The notes beneath the pieces were generated by a model, which did not search any database, was not told the origin of the DNA, and saw only the letters and a program-made list of their open reading frames with translations. The translations under genes and the position numbers were made by a program. From Granulosicoccus sp045106475 (GTDB lineage Bacteria > Pseudomonadota > Gammaproteobacteria > Granulosicoccales > Granulosicoccaceae), in contig JBGCEO010000070.1 of assembly GCA_045106475.1 (NCBI GenBank), positions 1 through 64,000 of the forward strand: DNA of 64,000 bases, in the 5' to 3' direction. This document shows positions 36,102 to 45,147 of this stretch, piece after piece. Numbering within the stretch: position 1 is the stretch's first letter; every line of letters begins with the position of its first letter.

Positions 36102-37013
36102 ATGCCAAAATCGCAGCAATTACCCATGCTGGACCTCGATTTGCTCAGAACCCTGGTGGCCATTGCGGACACAGGAAATTTCTCGGCTGCAGCCGAAGTC
36201 GTGTTCCGAACGCCGTCGGCAGTTTCGATGCAGGTTAAAAAGGCAGAAGAACTATTGGGGCGCAGTCTTTTCAACCGGGATTCACGTTCGGTAACGGCAA
36301 CTCCCGATGGTGAACTGCTGCTGCAGCATGGCAGACGGATGCTCGCTCTCAATCGCGAAATGGTCAGTCAGTTTGTAGCGCCGGATATCTCTGGGATAGT
36401 AAGACTTGGCGCACCCGATGACATGGCCGAGCGTGCACTTCCAGACATGTTAAGGCGTTTTGCCGATACACACTGCTGCGTCACTGTTGATGTCGTGGTA
36501 GCCAGCACAAGCAGTTTGCTAAAAAAAATCAACCAAGGTGAATTGGACTTGACCATGGTTACATGCGATCCAGATGCGAAGTTACCCGAAAACATAGAAG
36601 TCATCTTTCAGGAACGTCTGACATGGGCCGGCGCTCGCAATGGAGTGGCCTATGAACAAAACCCTCTTCCCATATCGGTCTGGGAAGAAGGTTGCGCCTG
36701 GCGTAATACGGGTTTGAAAAGCTTGAAAAATCGACAGCGGGATTATCGTATTGCTTTCATGAGTGCGCATATATCCGGGCAGAGAGCTGCAATCATGGCT
36801 GATCTGGCGGTAGCGCCGATTCCAGCGTCATCGTGTATTGGCAACATCATAGAACTAGGTGAGGAACACGACTTACCGCCACTGACAAACTATGCCCTGG
36901 GTATGGTGCTGGCAAAAAACCCTTCCAAACCAGCGATTGCTGCGGCAGATCACCTACGAGCCAGCTTCGCTGCCAAAGAACCACCGGAACTAAAACAAGT
37001 GCACAATCTTTAA
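36102..37013 (+). CDS. LysR-family transcription regulator
   Basis: A 303-residue regulator with a LysR winged HTH (LDLDLLRTLVAIADTGNFSAAAEVV, then PSAVSMQVKKAEELLGRSLFNRDSR) and a C-terminal effector-binding domain. ATG 36102 has AGGTGA six bases upstream; an ATG at 36081 lacks a site. It is divergent from the DUF1127 gene at 35619-35969 with 132 bases between. In alphaproteobacteria the LysR protein VtlR/LsrB activates small DUF1127 genes, so the same relation is suspected here; the ligand is unknown. Confidence 0.92.
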   Translation: MPKSQQLPMLDLDLLRTLVAIADTGNFSAAAEVVFRTPSAVSMQVKKAEELLGRSLFNRDSRSVTATPDGELLLQHGRRMLALNREMVSQFVAPDISGIVRLGAPDDMAERALPDMLRRFADTHCCVTVDVVVASTSSLLKKINQGELDLTMVTCDPDAKLPENIEVIFQERLTWAGARNGVAYEQNPLPISVWEEGCAWRNTGLKSLKNRQRDYRIAFMSAHISGQRAAIMADLAVAPIPASSCIGNIIELGEEHDLPPLTNYALGMVLAKNPSKPAIAAADHLRASFAAKEPPELKQVHNL

Positions 37014-37033
37014 ACGGCAATCTGCCCTGATAA

Positions 37034-37053
37034 ACCAGCGCACATCAGCTGGT
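37034..37053. terminator. Weak hairpin between convergent LysR genes
   Basis: A 6-bp stem (ACCAGC / GCTGGT) with an 8-base loop lies where the two convergent LysR genes end; TTTT follows nearby on the plus strand. It overlaps the last codons of the minus-strand gene. This is only a possible terminator. Confidence 0.25.
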
Positions 37054-37989
37054 AAGCTTTTCCACCTCAGCTGAGATCCAATCTCTAAATGCCCGGACTC
37101 TAGAACTGATCTGCGCATCTTCAAGCGTCACTAGATGATAGGCGTGTAAAACGTTTAATGGCTTATCAAACAAAGGCACCAATCGACCGTTGTCGATATC
37201 ATTTTGTGCCAGCTGTTCGAGCGTTAAAACAACCCCCTGCCCTTCAACGGCAGCTGATAACGCCAGGGTCACACTGTTAAAGTACAAGTTGTGATCAGCC
37301 ACGACATCGTGCATGTTCAGTGCATCAAACCAACTCGACCAACTGGGCCTGCCTTCGTACGGTGACTCATCATGCAGCAAAGTGTGTTTCAACAGATCAT
37401 TGGGTGATGACAACGGCAGAACAGCATTGTCCAGGAGTAGTTCAGGGCTGCAAAGGGGAATAGCCACTACATCCATGAGTCGTTGAACTTTACAACCAGG
37501 GTAGTTGCCACTGCCAAAGCGAATCGCGACATCGATGTTATGCGCTTTAAGGATTTCTGCGCTCAACGATGGCGCGGTGGAATCAGAATCTATCAAATTC
37601 ACACTTCCTGAAAGGCGTAGGTCTATACCTCGATTTTGCTCGATAAATCCGTGCATTCTTGGCATTAGCCACCTCGCGGCAAAAGAGGGTGACGTCCAGA
37701 TATTCAGCTCATTACGATCAACCTCTGACTGCATAAGCCGCACCGCCTCGCGAACACTCTGCAAACCGGATTCAAGTTTTCCAAAACCGGCTAAACCAGC
37801 CTCGGTCAATGCCAGTCCGCGATTGAGTCGATGGAACAAGGTCACACCCAGCAGATCCTCAAGAGTGCGAATCTGCTGGCTGATGGCGGCGGGTGTGACA
37901 TGCATCTCATCAGCAGCTTTGCTGAAACTACCCAATCGGGCGGCCACAGCAAAGGCGTTTAGAGCGTTTAGAGGTAGTTGGCTAGGCAC
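37045..37989 (-). CDS. LysR-family regulator, GcvA-like
   Basis: A 314-residue LysR regulator with the GcvA-type start (LPLNALNAFAVAARLGSFSKAADEMHVT, then AAISQQIRTLEDLLGVTLFHR) and an effector domain with NIWTSPSFAARWLMPR near residue 95. GcvA-like members control amino-acid and beta-lactamase genes in other bacteria. It starts at GTG 37989 with no strong ribosome site. It is divergent from the tandem-DUF1127 gene at 38138 across about 150 bases, which repeats the pairing seen for the neighbouring LysR gene. Confidence 0.92.
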   Translation of the reverse strand: MPSQLPLNALNAFAVAARLGSFSKAADEMHVTPAAISQQIRTLEDLLGVTLFHRLNRGLALTEAGLAGFGKLESGLQSVREAVRLMQSEVDRNELNIWTSPSFAARWLMPRMHGFIEQNRGIDLRLSGSVNLIDSDSTAPSLSAEILKAHNIDVAIRFGSGNYPGCKVQRLMDVVAIPLCSPELLLDNAVLPLSSPNDLLKHTLLHDESPYEGRPSWSSWFDALNMHDVVADHNLYFNSVTLALSAAVEGQGVVLTLEQLAQNDIDNGRLVPLFDKPLNVLHAYHLVTLEDAQISSRVRAFRDWISAEVEKLTS

Positions 37990-38137
37990 AGGAATTTGGC
38001 TTTAAGTTTTTCTTAACGCTGGTTCAAGAAACTATCGTTTGTGCTTGACAGGGGATATCACTAGATTACTCGCATCAGGTCGGGGCAGACCCAAAAGGTC
38101 CAGCAATCGAACGTTGGCAATTGCACAGGAGATACCT

Positions 38138-38602
38138 ATGTACGCATTTATTAAAAAGATTGGTTCAGGTTATATAGACTACATGATTCGGCGTGGTCGC
38201 TCACAGGCCAGACATGTCCTCATGGCTAAGAGTGATGCCATACTGGAAGATCTGGGCATTTCTCGTGAACTGTTGGAATCCGGCGTCAGCGCCTGGCCTT
38301 GGACGGAAGGCGTCGAACAATTCGAGCCAGTGCTTGTATCGCACAAGGTCGAACCCAGCCGTCGTCAACAAATGCTTGCTATCCGGGAGCTTCAAGCTCT
38401 ATCTGACAGAGAGCTGCATGATATCGGTGTGGGCCGGGGCTCAATAGCCGAAATGGTTAGATTTGGTCGACCGGACATTGATGTACCCGTTATTCAACAC
38501 AACTCCTGGAACACGCTGGCTAACGATTCCATTGGCACAGCGACTGTAAACCTGGACGACACAGCAGCAAACGCACCACTGTCTAAAAGCGCTGCTGCAT
38601 AA
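38138..38602 (+). CDS. Protein with two DUF1127-like segments
   Basis: This 154-residue protein contains two DUF1127-like segments. The first is near residues 20-50 (RSQARHVLMAKSDAILEDLG, then ISRELLESG), the second near 90-115 (ELQALSDRELHDIGVGRGSI). The tail is low-complexity and ends SKSAAA. Tandem copies in one protein are unusual for a family of tiny single-domain proteins. ATG 38138 has AGGAGA in front; the frame is open upstream to 38039 without a site. It is divergent from the GcvA-like regulator and followed by a strong hairpin. Confidence 0.8.
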   Translation: MYAFIKKIGSGYIDYMIRRGRSQARHVLMAKSDAILEDLGISRELLESGVSAWPWTEGVEQFEPVLVSHKVEPSRRQQMLAIRELQALSDRELHDIGVGRGSIAEMVRFGRPDIDVPVIQHNSWNTLANDSIGTATVNLDDTAANAPLSKSAAA

Positions 38603-38627
38603 TCCGGAACTGTTAGTAAAGGAACAC

Positions 38628-38656
38628 CAGCGAGCCGCAATAGCTGCGGCTCGCTG
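38628..38656 (+). terminator. 12-bp perfect hairpin after tandem-DUF1127 gene
   Basis: A perfect 12-bp stem, CAGCGAGCCGCA with TGCGGCTCGCTG, around a 5-base loop, begins 26 bases after the stop codon. A T-run (TTTTTT) follows only 17 bases later, so it is either a poor intrinsic terminator or an mRNA-stabilising hairpin. Confidence 0.5.
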
Positions 38657-38721
38657 AGTAATAATCGCAGACCTTTTTTATTGGCCTTATTGAGTTTTAG
38701 TACGTCTCACGAAGAGCGCAC

Positions 38722-39330
38722 TCAGCGTTCGGGCTGTGAAGTGGCGACGCTTGTCATAGTGATCCAAGGTTCAACATTTCCTGCTAGACCACGACCCTCC
38801 CCCGCTTCTGTCTCAATGACTTTAAAGCCGGCATCCGACAAATAGTCTGTCAACTGATCTTGTGAATAATACGTGTAGAAGCGGCCAAGTTTGTCGCGCG
38901 CATTGCCTTCACCTGTCTTCATACCCAGGTAAAAATACCCATCGCGTTTAATCGCTTTGCGCAAGGCGACAAGAGCATGAATGAACTCGGTTTGTGTAGC
39001 ATGCAGCAGGCTAAAGTTGGCCCATATACCATCATAAACAGACACCGCATCTATCTCGTGAAAGTAGGCCTTCCTAGCACCTATATCGTAGGTTTTATTT
39101 GCAAGTTTGATCATTTCATCGGACGCATCAACCGGATCAACCAGTAATCCTTTTTCACGCATTGTCGATGAAGCGGTAGCAGGTCCACAGCCCAAGTCGA
39201 GTACATAGTCACCCGGTTTTAGATGATCGACAAACCTCTCTAAAGCACGATCAATGCGTTCCGGTGTGATCAGTTTGTGATAAGAATCAACCTGCTCGTC
39301 ATAAACAGAAATAGTTTCAAGATCAATCAT
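38722..39330 (-). CDS. Class I SAM-dependent methyltransferase
   Basis: This 202-residue methyltransferase has motif I VLDLGCGPATAS near residue 43, the acidic strand-2 end PVDASDEMI, and ANFSLLHA as the motif IV region. The substrate cannot be read from the sequence. The ATG overlaps the stop of the dimethylformamidase-like gene by eight bases, so the two are cotranslated and probably act in one pathway. It is the last gene of that two-gene unit. Confidence 0.88.
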   Translation of the reverse strand: MIDLETISVYDEQVDSYHKLITPERIDRALERFVDHLKPGDYVLDLGCGPATASSTMREKGLLVDPVDASDEMIKLANKTYDIGARKAYFHEIDAVSVYDGIWANFSLLHATQTEFIHALVALRKAIKRDGYFYLGMKTGEGNARDKLGRFYTYYSQDQLTDYLSDAGFKVIETEAGEGRGLAGNVEPWITMTSVATSQPER

Positions 39331-41527
39331 GGCGATCAGCTACGTGCTTAACAACGTTTAACAGCAATCGAGAAATATTATTGTCAAATTTATTGTGAGG
39401 TAGACTGCCGCAGAAAGTAATAGAGCCAACGGCAAACACACTTCCTCCCCCGGGCAGCTCGAACCATAGAATATCGGCATGCAGTAATTCTTGTGCCTGC
39501 GGGCCAGGCAGCGTTGTCAGATGCGTCAGCATTTCTTCAGGAACAAGTATAAAATCGCTACCGTGATTCTCGGACCTGGCCAATACAGTGGCATTTTTCG
39601 GCGTTCCCAGATGAGTGTCCGCACGATCAAGTTCAAACCCGGCCGCTCCGCTGCCACTGAGTCCAAAGTCTCCGATAAGATCATCATCAATACCTTCAAA
39701 AACCCAAGCAAGCTCATGTGCAACCGGCCGTTTGCGATAATAGGACCCGTTAAACTGACCCTGCGCTGAAAACCCCAGACCGCACAATGCTTGAGGCGGA
39801 CGGCCATTACGCCGCCATAGGCCTCCGTAATGGCCGTCGAATGCATGATAATACTCACCCGGTTCTGCGGCCCAAGCACGTATTCCATCTTCTGCACGGC
39901 GAATTTCCAGCGTAGCTTGCTGCTCAGGATGCAGGGCAATTCGCCAATAGAATCCATTGCCCCCAAGGTAAGAAAGATGCCCGCCATTGTCGCGGTAGTG
40001 GGTAAGCGCATCGAGGGATTCGCTTGTGTGATATTCGGGGTGAGTCGTGGTCATTACGTGTTCGTACTGAGCAATGGCAGCAACGCCTTCATCATGAAGC
40101 TCACGGTCGGTTATTACATCAAAGCCGATGTTATGAGCGTCCAGCCACGACAGCAGGTGACTATCTGCCTGAAAGTGTCTGAGACCTGAACAGCTCGCGT
40201 TACCAAAGGTGATATATCCAGGGCGCAAATTAAACAAGGGTCTTCTGTGCGAAGCATGGCAGATACCACTGCCATCTTTGTGGTAGTTGTAAGTGGATTG
40301 ACCATAGTCCGGGTACTGGGCAGGATTGTATGGGTACGCGTCTCGACTGGCAGCCTGATCCTGCCAGGATGGCTCCCAGTCTGGTCTGGCGTGATTACCG
40401 TAGATAGCATAAGTAAATGTAGGGATAAGCACACAGAGCTTATGCGATGGTTTGCCTTTTGGTGGACAAACGTAAAAAGGCAAAGCGTCATGATGCTCGC
40501 CATCGTCTATGTGCATAACGTATACACCCGATGGGATCTCAGTTGGTAGCTGCCACTCATAAGTTGTATCCCAGAGAAAATCCACCACGTCGTCTTCATG
40601 AAAGTGAATAGCGCCGTACAGCTCTGACGCATGACGCCAGGACATTTCCTGCCCCATCCAAGCGCTACCCGTCATAGCTCTGGCAGGGTAATTCTTTAGT
40701 TCAAGCGTGTGAGTCGAGGGATGAACAGCCGGCACGCTTACGCTGGACATATCGCAAGAGAAATCCCAGGCTATAGTGCGCGGATCTTTTGTACTGTGAT
40801 AGACAGTTAATGATGGCGCTTCAATTTTTCCGTTGAAGCAATGCGTTAGTGTGGTGCCTTTTTGCTGTGCTGCAACTACGATAGACTGTGGTTTATCAAG
40901 AACTCCACTCAAACAATCTGATGGTAAGTGATTTCTCTGAATGTCACCTTGAGCTGTGAGGTCTGAGACTTTACACGGATGCCATTGCAGTTCGACTTCG
41001 ATATTATCCTCACCGCAAACTACACTAACGCTTGCGTATACCCATGAACGCAACTGCAAGGGCTCTGCACAAGAGACTCTATGATTGCCAATGTTTAAAG
41101 CTAGTGAACCATCAGAACCTATGCACAAGGACAGTGCGCCATAAGATAAAATGCTCTGTATTGAGTCACTGGAAAAGGTTGGCCAGACACGCGCTTCAAA
41201 TTTAAAAGAAGATGCGTTATTAAGCACATCAACAGGCTCAGTGATTCCATAGGAACCGATCTGAAAATCCTGTTGTTTTACCTGCACGTTTCTTCTCTCA
41301 AACCACTTATCGGCAGGCCTTTCTATAATGCCCGGGCCATCGGGGTTTGGATCAGCACATATGCTTTGCGTTAGCCACATAGCAACCGATGTTTCACCCA
41401 AGTCATTTCTATGGGTGTTAGCTGTAGTCTGTGCCGACAGTTTGAATTCGATGAACTCCTCGGGCCGAACAGACAATCGATCCGTATAGCCTGAGAGCGG
41501 GACACGTCTATTGTTTGGTGAATCCAT
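39323..41527 (-). CDS. N,N-dimethylformamidase large-subunit-like protein
   Basis: This 734-residue protein resembles the large (beta) subunit of N,N-dimethylformamidase, which hydrolyses DMF to dimethylamine and formate with a mononuclear iron bound by two tyrosines and a glutamate. A LamG-like sandwich occupies about residues 100-260; the C-terminal catalytic part includes LIPTFTYAIYGNHARP near 368, GYITFGNASCSGLRHFQAD and TTTHPEYHTSESLDAL near 493 (Glu498 is a candidate ligand). No gene for the small subunit is nearby, so the real substrate may be another amide. It shares an 8-base overlap with a methyltransferase gene and is divergent from an ABC importer. Confidence 0.82.
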   Translation of the reverse strand: MDSPNNRRVPLSGYTDRLSVRPEEFIEFKLSAQTTANTHRNDLGETSVAMWLTQSICADPNPDGPGIIERPADKWFERRNVQVKQQDFQIGSYGITEPVDVLNNASSFKFEARVWPTFSSDSIQSILSYGALSLCIGSDGSLALNIGNHRVSCAEPLQLRSWVYASVSVVCGEDNIEVELQWHPCKVSDLTAQGDIQRNHLPSDCLSGVLDKPQSIVVAAQQKGTTLTHCFNGKIEAPSLTVYHSTKDPRTIAWDFSCDMSSVSVPAVHPSTHTLELKNYPARAMTGSAWMGQEMSWRHASELYGAIHFHEDDVVDFLWDTTYEWQLPTEIPSGVYVMHIDDGEHHDALPFYVCPPKGKPSHKLCVLIPTFTYAIYGNHARPDWEPSWQDQAASRDAYPYNPAQYPDYGQSTYNYHKDGSGICHASHRRPLFNLRPGYITFGNASCSGLRHFQADSHLLSWLDAHNIGFDVITDRELHDEGVAAIAQYEHVMTTTHPEYHTSESLDALTHYRDNGGHLSYLGGNGFYWRIALHPEQQATLEIRRAEDGIRAWAAEPGEYYHAFDGHYGGLWRRNGRPPQALCGLGFSAQGQFNGSYYRKRPVAHELAWVFEGIDDDLIGDFGLSGSGAAGFELDRADTHLGTPKNATVLARSENHGSDFILVPEEMLTHLTTLPGPQAQELLHADILWFELPGGGSVFAVGSITFCGSLPHNKFDNNISRLLLNVVKHVADRHD

Positions 41528-41688
41528 GGAAGCTCTATTTGCTAAATAATCAGTTTACTGCGATTTTTCTTTGACTATCCACGCACAGCGGGGTTATGTT
41601 GATCAGCCAGTTTCAAGTTTCTGAGTTGAATAGTTCGATATCGCTCGTTTGTACGAGCCTCAACACTTAATACTACACGGAGTCGTCA

Positions 41689-43290
41689 ATGACACGCAGT
41701 CCCAAACCCTGGAGCCTTATCTCCGGCACAGTGCTAGCAATAGGCCTCACCTTGTCTACACAAGCCATCAGCCAATCCGCTGGCGGTACCATGGTTATGA
41801 TCGCACAGCCAGAACCACCTTCTCTAGCTCCATACCTCTCTACTTCAGGCCCGATAGGTCTAGTCGCTCCGAAAATCTACAATGGGCTACTCGACTACGA
41901 CCTGGAGCTCAACCCGGTGGGAGAATTAGCTGAATCTTACGAGATCAGCGATGACGGCCTTACGGTCACTTTCAAATTGAGAGAAGGAGTCACTTGGCAC
42001 GATGGCGAGCCCTTCACCTCAGCGGATGTTCAGTTCACTATTATGGATGTGCTCAAAGAGTTTCACCCACGTGGTCCAAATTCGTTCAGAGAAGTGAGCT
42101 CGATTGATACTCCTGATGAGCTCACCGCAGTATTCAATCTGGATCGCCCGGCTCCTTACATGATGCGTGCATTCTCTGCCTATGAATCCCCTATTGTTCC
42201 CAAGCATCTGCTTGAGGGAGAAGATATTCGAGGATCTGATCTGGTTAACAACCCTGTAGGCACTGGCCCTTTTAAATTCGTTGAGTGGAAAAAAGGACAA
42301 TACATCAGACTGGATAAAAATCCCGACTACTGGCGAGAAGGTTATCCCTTACTCGACAGAATTGTTGCCAGAATTATCCCTGATGCTTCAACACGAACCG
42401 CAGCCATGGAAAGCGGAGAAGTTCACTACGGTGCGTTTGGTGCTATTCCTAACATTGACGTCGTACGCCTTCGTGAATCTGATGATATTGGCGTAACTAC
42501 TGATGGCTATGCCATGATCAACCCCATGGCCTTGCTGGAACTTGACGTAACTGAACCACCCTTTGACAACAAAGCCATGCGCCAGGCCATTTCCATGGTC
42601 GTAGATCGACAGTTTCTAATCGACAACATCTGGTTTGGTTACGGCAAGCCGGCTACAGGTGCAATGACATCAAACTTCGAGCCTCTTGGCTTGCATACCA
42701 AAACCGAGAACTACCCTGCTTCACCGGACGTAGACGCAGCCAATGCCATGTTGGATGAAGCGGGCATTGCAGCCGATGCTGATGGCATGCGTGCCAGCGC
42801 AGTTATCGACCTGATACCCTATGGCGAAGACTGGCGTCGTGCGGGTGAGTATCTAAAGCAGGCGCTGGCGCAAATCGGAGTGACGCTCGAGCTTAGATAC
42901 GAAGACGTGCCCACCTGGTTGAAAAGAGTCTATGCAGACTATGACTTCGAAGTTAACCTGAATTATTTTTATCAGCTACCTGATCCTGTGATCGGCGTGC
43001 AGCGTCACTATGGGTCTAACCAGATCCGTCAGGGAACGCCTTTTGTAAATTCGACCCGCTATTCGAACGAGAGAGTTGACGAGCTACTGGCTGCTGGTGC
43101 GATAGAGGCAGATGCCGCAAAACGTACCGAAATATATGCTGAAATTTCGACGATATTGGGCGAAGACCTGCCAGTGGTTAATCTGTTTGAGATGGAGTTT
43201 CTAACGGTTTACAGCGAAAAGTTGAAAGACCACACGATCTCTGCCATGGGTGCCTATGGCTCATTCGATCGAGCGTATATCGAAGAATAA
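41689..43290 (+). CDS. ABC transporter substrate-binding protein, peptide/nickel type
   Basis: This periplasmic solute-binding protein of family 5 (DppA/OppA type) has 533 residues. The signal peptide is near residues 1-29 (SGTVLAIGLTLSTQAISQ), followed by EPPSLAPYLSTSG, KIYNGLLDYDLELNPVGELAE, the family signature LTVTFKLREGVTWHDGEPFTS, and IVPKHLLEG. It is the first gene of a complete import operon (two permeases and a double ATPase). Its ligand is unknown; the divergent amidase-like gene suggests an amide or amine, which is inference. Confidence 0.93.
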   Translation: MTRSPKPWSLISGTVLAIGLTLSTQAISQSAGGTMVMIAQPEPPSLAPYLSTSGPIGLVAPKIYNGLLDYDLELNPVGELAESYEISDDGLTVTFKLREGVTWHDGEPFTSADVQFTIMDVLKEFHPRGPNSFREVSSIDTPDELTAVFNLDRPAPYMMRAFSAYESPIVPKHLLEGEDIRGSDLVNNPVGTGPFKFVEWKKGQYIRLDKNPDYWREGYPLLDRIVARIIPDASTRTAAMESGEVHYGAFGAIPNIDVVRLRESDDIGVTTDGYAMINPMALLELDVTEPPFDNKAMRQAISMVVDRQFLIDNIWFGYGKPATGAMTSNFEPLGLHTKTENYPASPDVDAANAMLDEAGIAADADGMRASAVIDLIPYGEDWRRAGEYLKQALAQIGVTLELRYEDVPTWLKRVYADYDFEVNLNYFYQLPDPVIGVQRHYGSNQIRQGTPFVNSTRYSNERVDELLAAGAIEADAAKRTEIYAEISTILGEDLPVVNLFEMEFLTVYSEKLKDHTISAMGAYGSFDRAYIEE

Positions 43291-43328
43291 TACGCACGCG
43301 TAGATTGAACTTTTAAAGTAGACAAATT

Positions 43329-44315
43329 ATGAGTCAAGCGGCTCAGCGCTCTCGCTATGTGCTCAAACGCCTGCTGCAGGCTGTACCAGTCGTAGTGGCC
43401 ATCATTGTGGTCAACTTCTTTCTTTTACAGCTTGCAGAAGGCGATGCGGCCGACGTGTTGGCAGGCGAGGCAGGTTCTGCAACGCCAGAGTATATGGCGC
43501 AACTGCGCGAAAAATTCGGTCTTGATAAACCCGTACCGGTTCAGCTCGCCATCTACATGAAAAACATGTTGAGCTTTGATTTGGGTTACTCCTTTCGTCA
43601 TGACATGCCTGTTGCACAATTGGTATTAGACCGCCTAGTACCAACGCTGCTGCTTATGGTGAGCACTATAGTTCTCGCAGTGGGATTCGGCATCGTGCTT
43701 GGTTTGTTTGCCGCTTCAAGCTTGAATACCTGGCGCGATAATGTAATCAGTATATTTGCGCTTATCTCCTATGCGACTCCACTATTCTGGGTGGGGCTTA
43801 TGATGATTGTGGTTTTTTCGTTGAAGCTTCGATGGTTTCCAACCAGTGGTATGGAGAACGTCGCCATGTTCTACGAAGGGTGGGACAGAGTCAAAGACAT
43901 AGCTCACCATCTGGTTATGCCGACACTTACTTTGTCATTATTCTATCTGGCGCTGTACACCCGACTGATGCGCGCATCAATGCTTGAACAAGCCAGCATG
44001 GATTACGTAACCACTGCTCGTGCAAAAGGGCTAACGGAGCGTCGTATCGTCTTCGTGCATATTTTACGAAACGCCCTGCTGCCTGTGGTAACCATGGCAG
44101 GTGTTCAAGTAGGTTCGCTCATAGGAGGTTCGGTGATTGTCGAATCTGTATTCGCCTGGCCTGGTCTTGGCATGTTGGCTTTCGAAGCCTTATTCGCCCG
44201 AGATCTGAATCTTTTGCTAGGTATATTTCTTTTGTCTGCACTGCTGGTGGTTGCCATCAATCTAGTCGTCGATCTCGTGTATTCATTTCTTGACCCGCGC
44301 ATCGAGGTGTCCTGA
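43329..44315 (+). CDS. ABC transporter permease, DppB type
   Basis: This inner-membrane permease of 328 residues has six predicted helices and the EAA loop typical of binding-protein-dependent permeases (ASMDYVTTARAKGLTERRIVFVHILRNALLPVVT). The N terminus YVLKRLLQAVPVVVAI fits DppB-type proteins. It lies 38 bases after the binding-protein gene and two bases before the second permease. It forms the channel with the DppC-type partner. Confidence 0.94.
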   Translation: MSQAAQRSRYVLKRLLQAVPVVVAIIVVNFFLLQLAEGDAADVLAGEAGSATPEYMAQLREKFGLDKPVPVQLAIYMKNMLSFDLGYSFRHDMPVAQLVLDRLVPTLLLMVSTIVLAVGFGIVLGLFAASSLNTWRDNVISIFALISYATPLFWVGLMMIVVFSLKLRWFPTSGMENVAMFYEGWDRVKDIAHHLVMPTLTLSLFYLALYTRLMRASMLEQASMDYVTTARAKGLTERRIVFVHILRNALLPVVTMAGVQVGSLIGGSVIVESVFAWPGLGMLAFEALFARDLNLLLGIFLLSALLVVAINLVVDLVYSFLDPRIEVS

Positions 44316-44316
44316 T

Positions 44317-45147
44317 ATGTCTTTTTGGGCACGCTTTCGACGCAACAAGTCAGCGGTAGTCGGCTTACTCATTCTGGCTATCGTGATCTTCATCGCCTCA
44401 GCCGCTGGAATCCTGTATCCCGAGGACCCTTTCAAACTGGTAGGACAATCAATGTCTGCGCCTGGCGAAAACGGCTTTTTATTTGGTAGTGATACCTTGG
44501 GTAGAGACGTTGCGGCAGGCATGGCACATGGGGCAAGAGTGTCGTTGCTGATAGGCTTGCTGGCAACTTCAGTTGCCGTCGTTTTCGGAGTGGTATTGGG
44601 AGCCACTGCCGGTTATTTTGGCGGATGGGTAGATGACGTAATTATGCGTTTCACTGAAATGTTTCAAACCATCCCCTCATTTATCTTTGCAATTCTTATC
44701 GTGGCTATCATGAAGCCATCGATTCAAAGCGTAATTATCGCTATCGCTGTTGTCAGCTGGCCGGCCGTGGCACGTCTGGTTCGCGGAGAGTTCATGGCCA
44801 TGCGCAATCGCGAGTTTGTTCAAGCCTGTCATATCATCGGCATGAACGACTGGCGAATAATGATCCGGGAAATTCTCCCGAATTGCCTGTCTCCTATTAT
44901 CGTCACGGGTTCTCTTATGGTAGCCACAGCCATACTGATAGAAAGTGGTCTGGCTTTTTTAGGGTTGGGAGATCCCAACATTATCAGTTGGGGCTTTCAA
45001 ATCGGCGCGGGGCGTACTGTGTTACGTTCGGCCTGGTGGGTATGTACGTTTCCAGGCATCGCTATCATGCTCACAGTACTTGCCATCAATCTGGTTGGCG
45101 AAGGTTTGAACGATGCGCTTAACCCCCGGCTTCGCGAACGTACATGA
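44317..45147 (+). CDS. ABC transporter permease, DppC type
   Basis: This second permease of 276 residues begins MSFWARFRRNKSAVVGLLIL, typical of DppC-type proteins, and has the EAA loop NREFVQACHIIGMNDWRIMIREILPNCLSP. A GAGGTG site seven bases before ATG 44317 decides the start; the frame is open nine codons further upstream inside the previous gene. Its stop overlaps the ATP-binding gene (ATGA). Confidence 0.94.
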   Translation: MSFWARFRRNKSAVVGLLILAIVIFIASAAGILYPEDPFKLVGQSMSAPGENGFLFGSDTLGRDVAAGMAHGARVSLLIGLLATSVAVVFGVVLGATAGYFGGWVDDVIMRFTEMFQTIPSFIFAILIVAIMKPSIQSVIIAIAVVSWPAVARLVRGEFMAMRNREFVQACHIIGMNDWRIMIREILPNCLSPIIVTGSLMVATAILIESGLAFLGLGDPNIISWGFQIGAGRTVLRSAWWVCTFPGIAIMLTVLAINLVGEGLNDALNPRLRERT

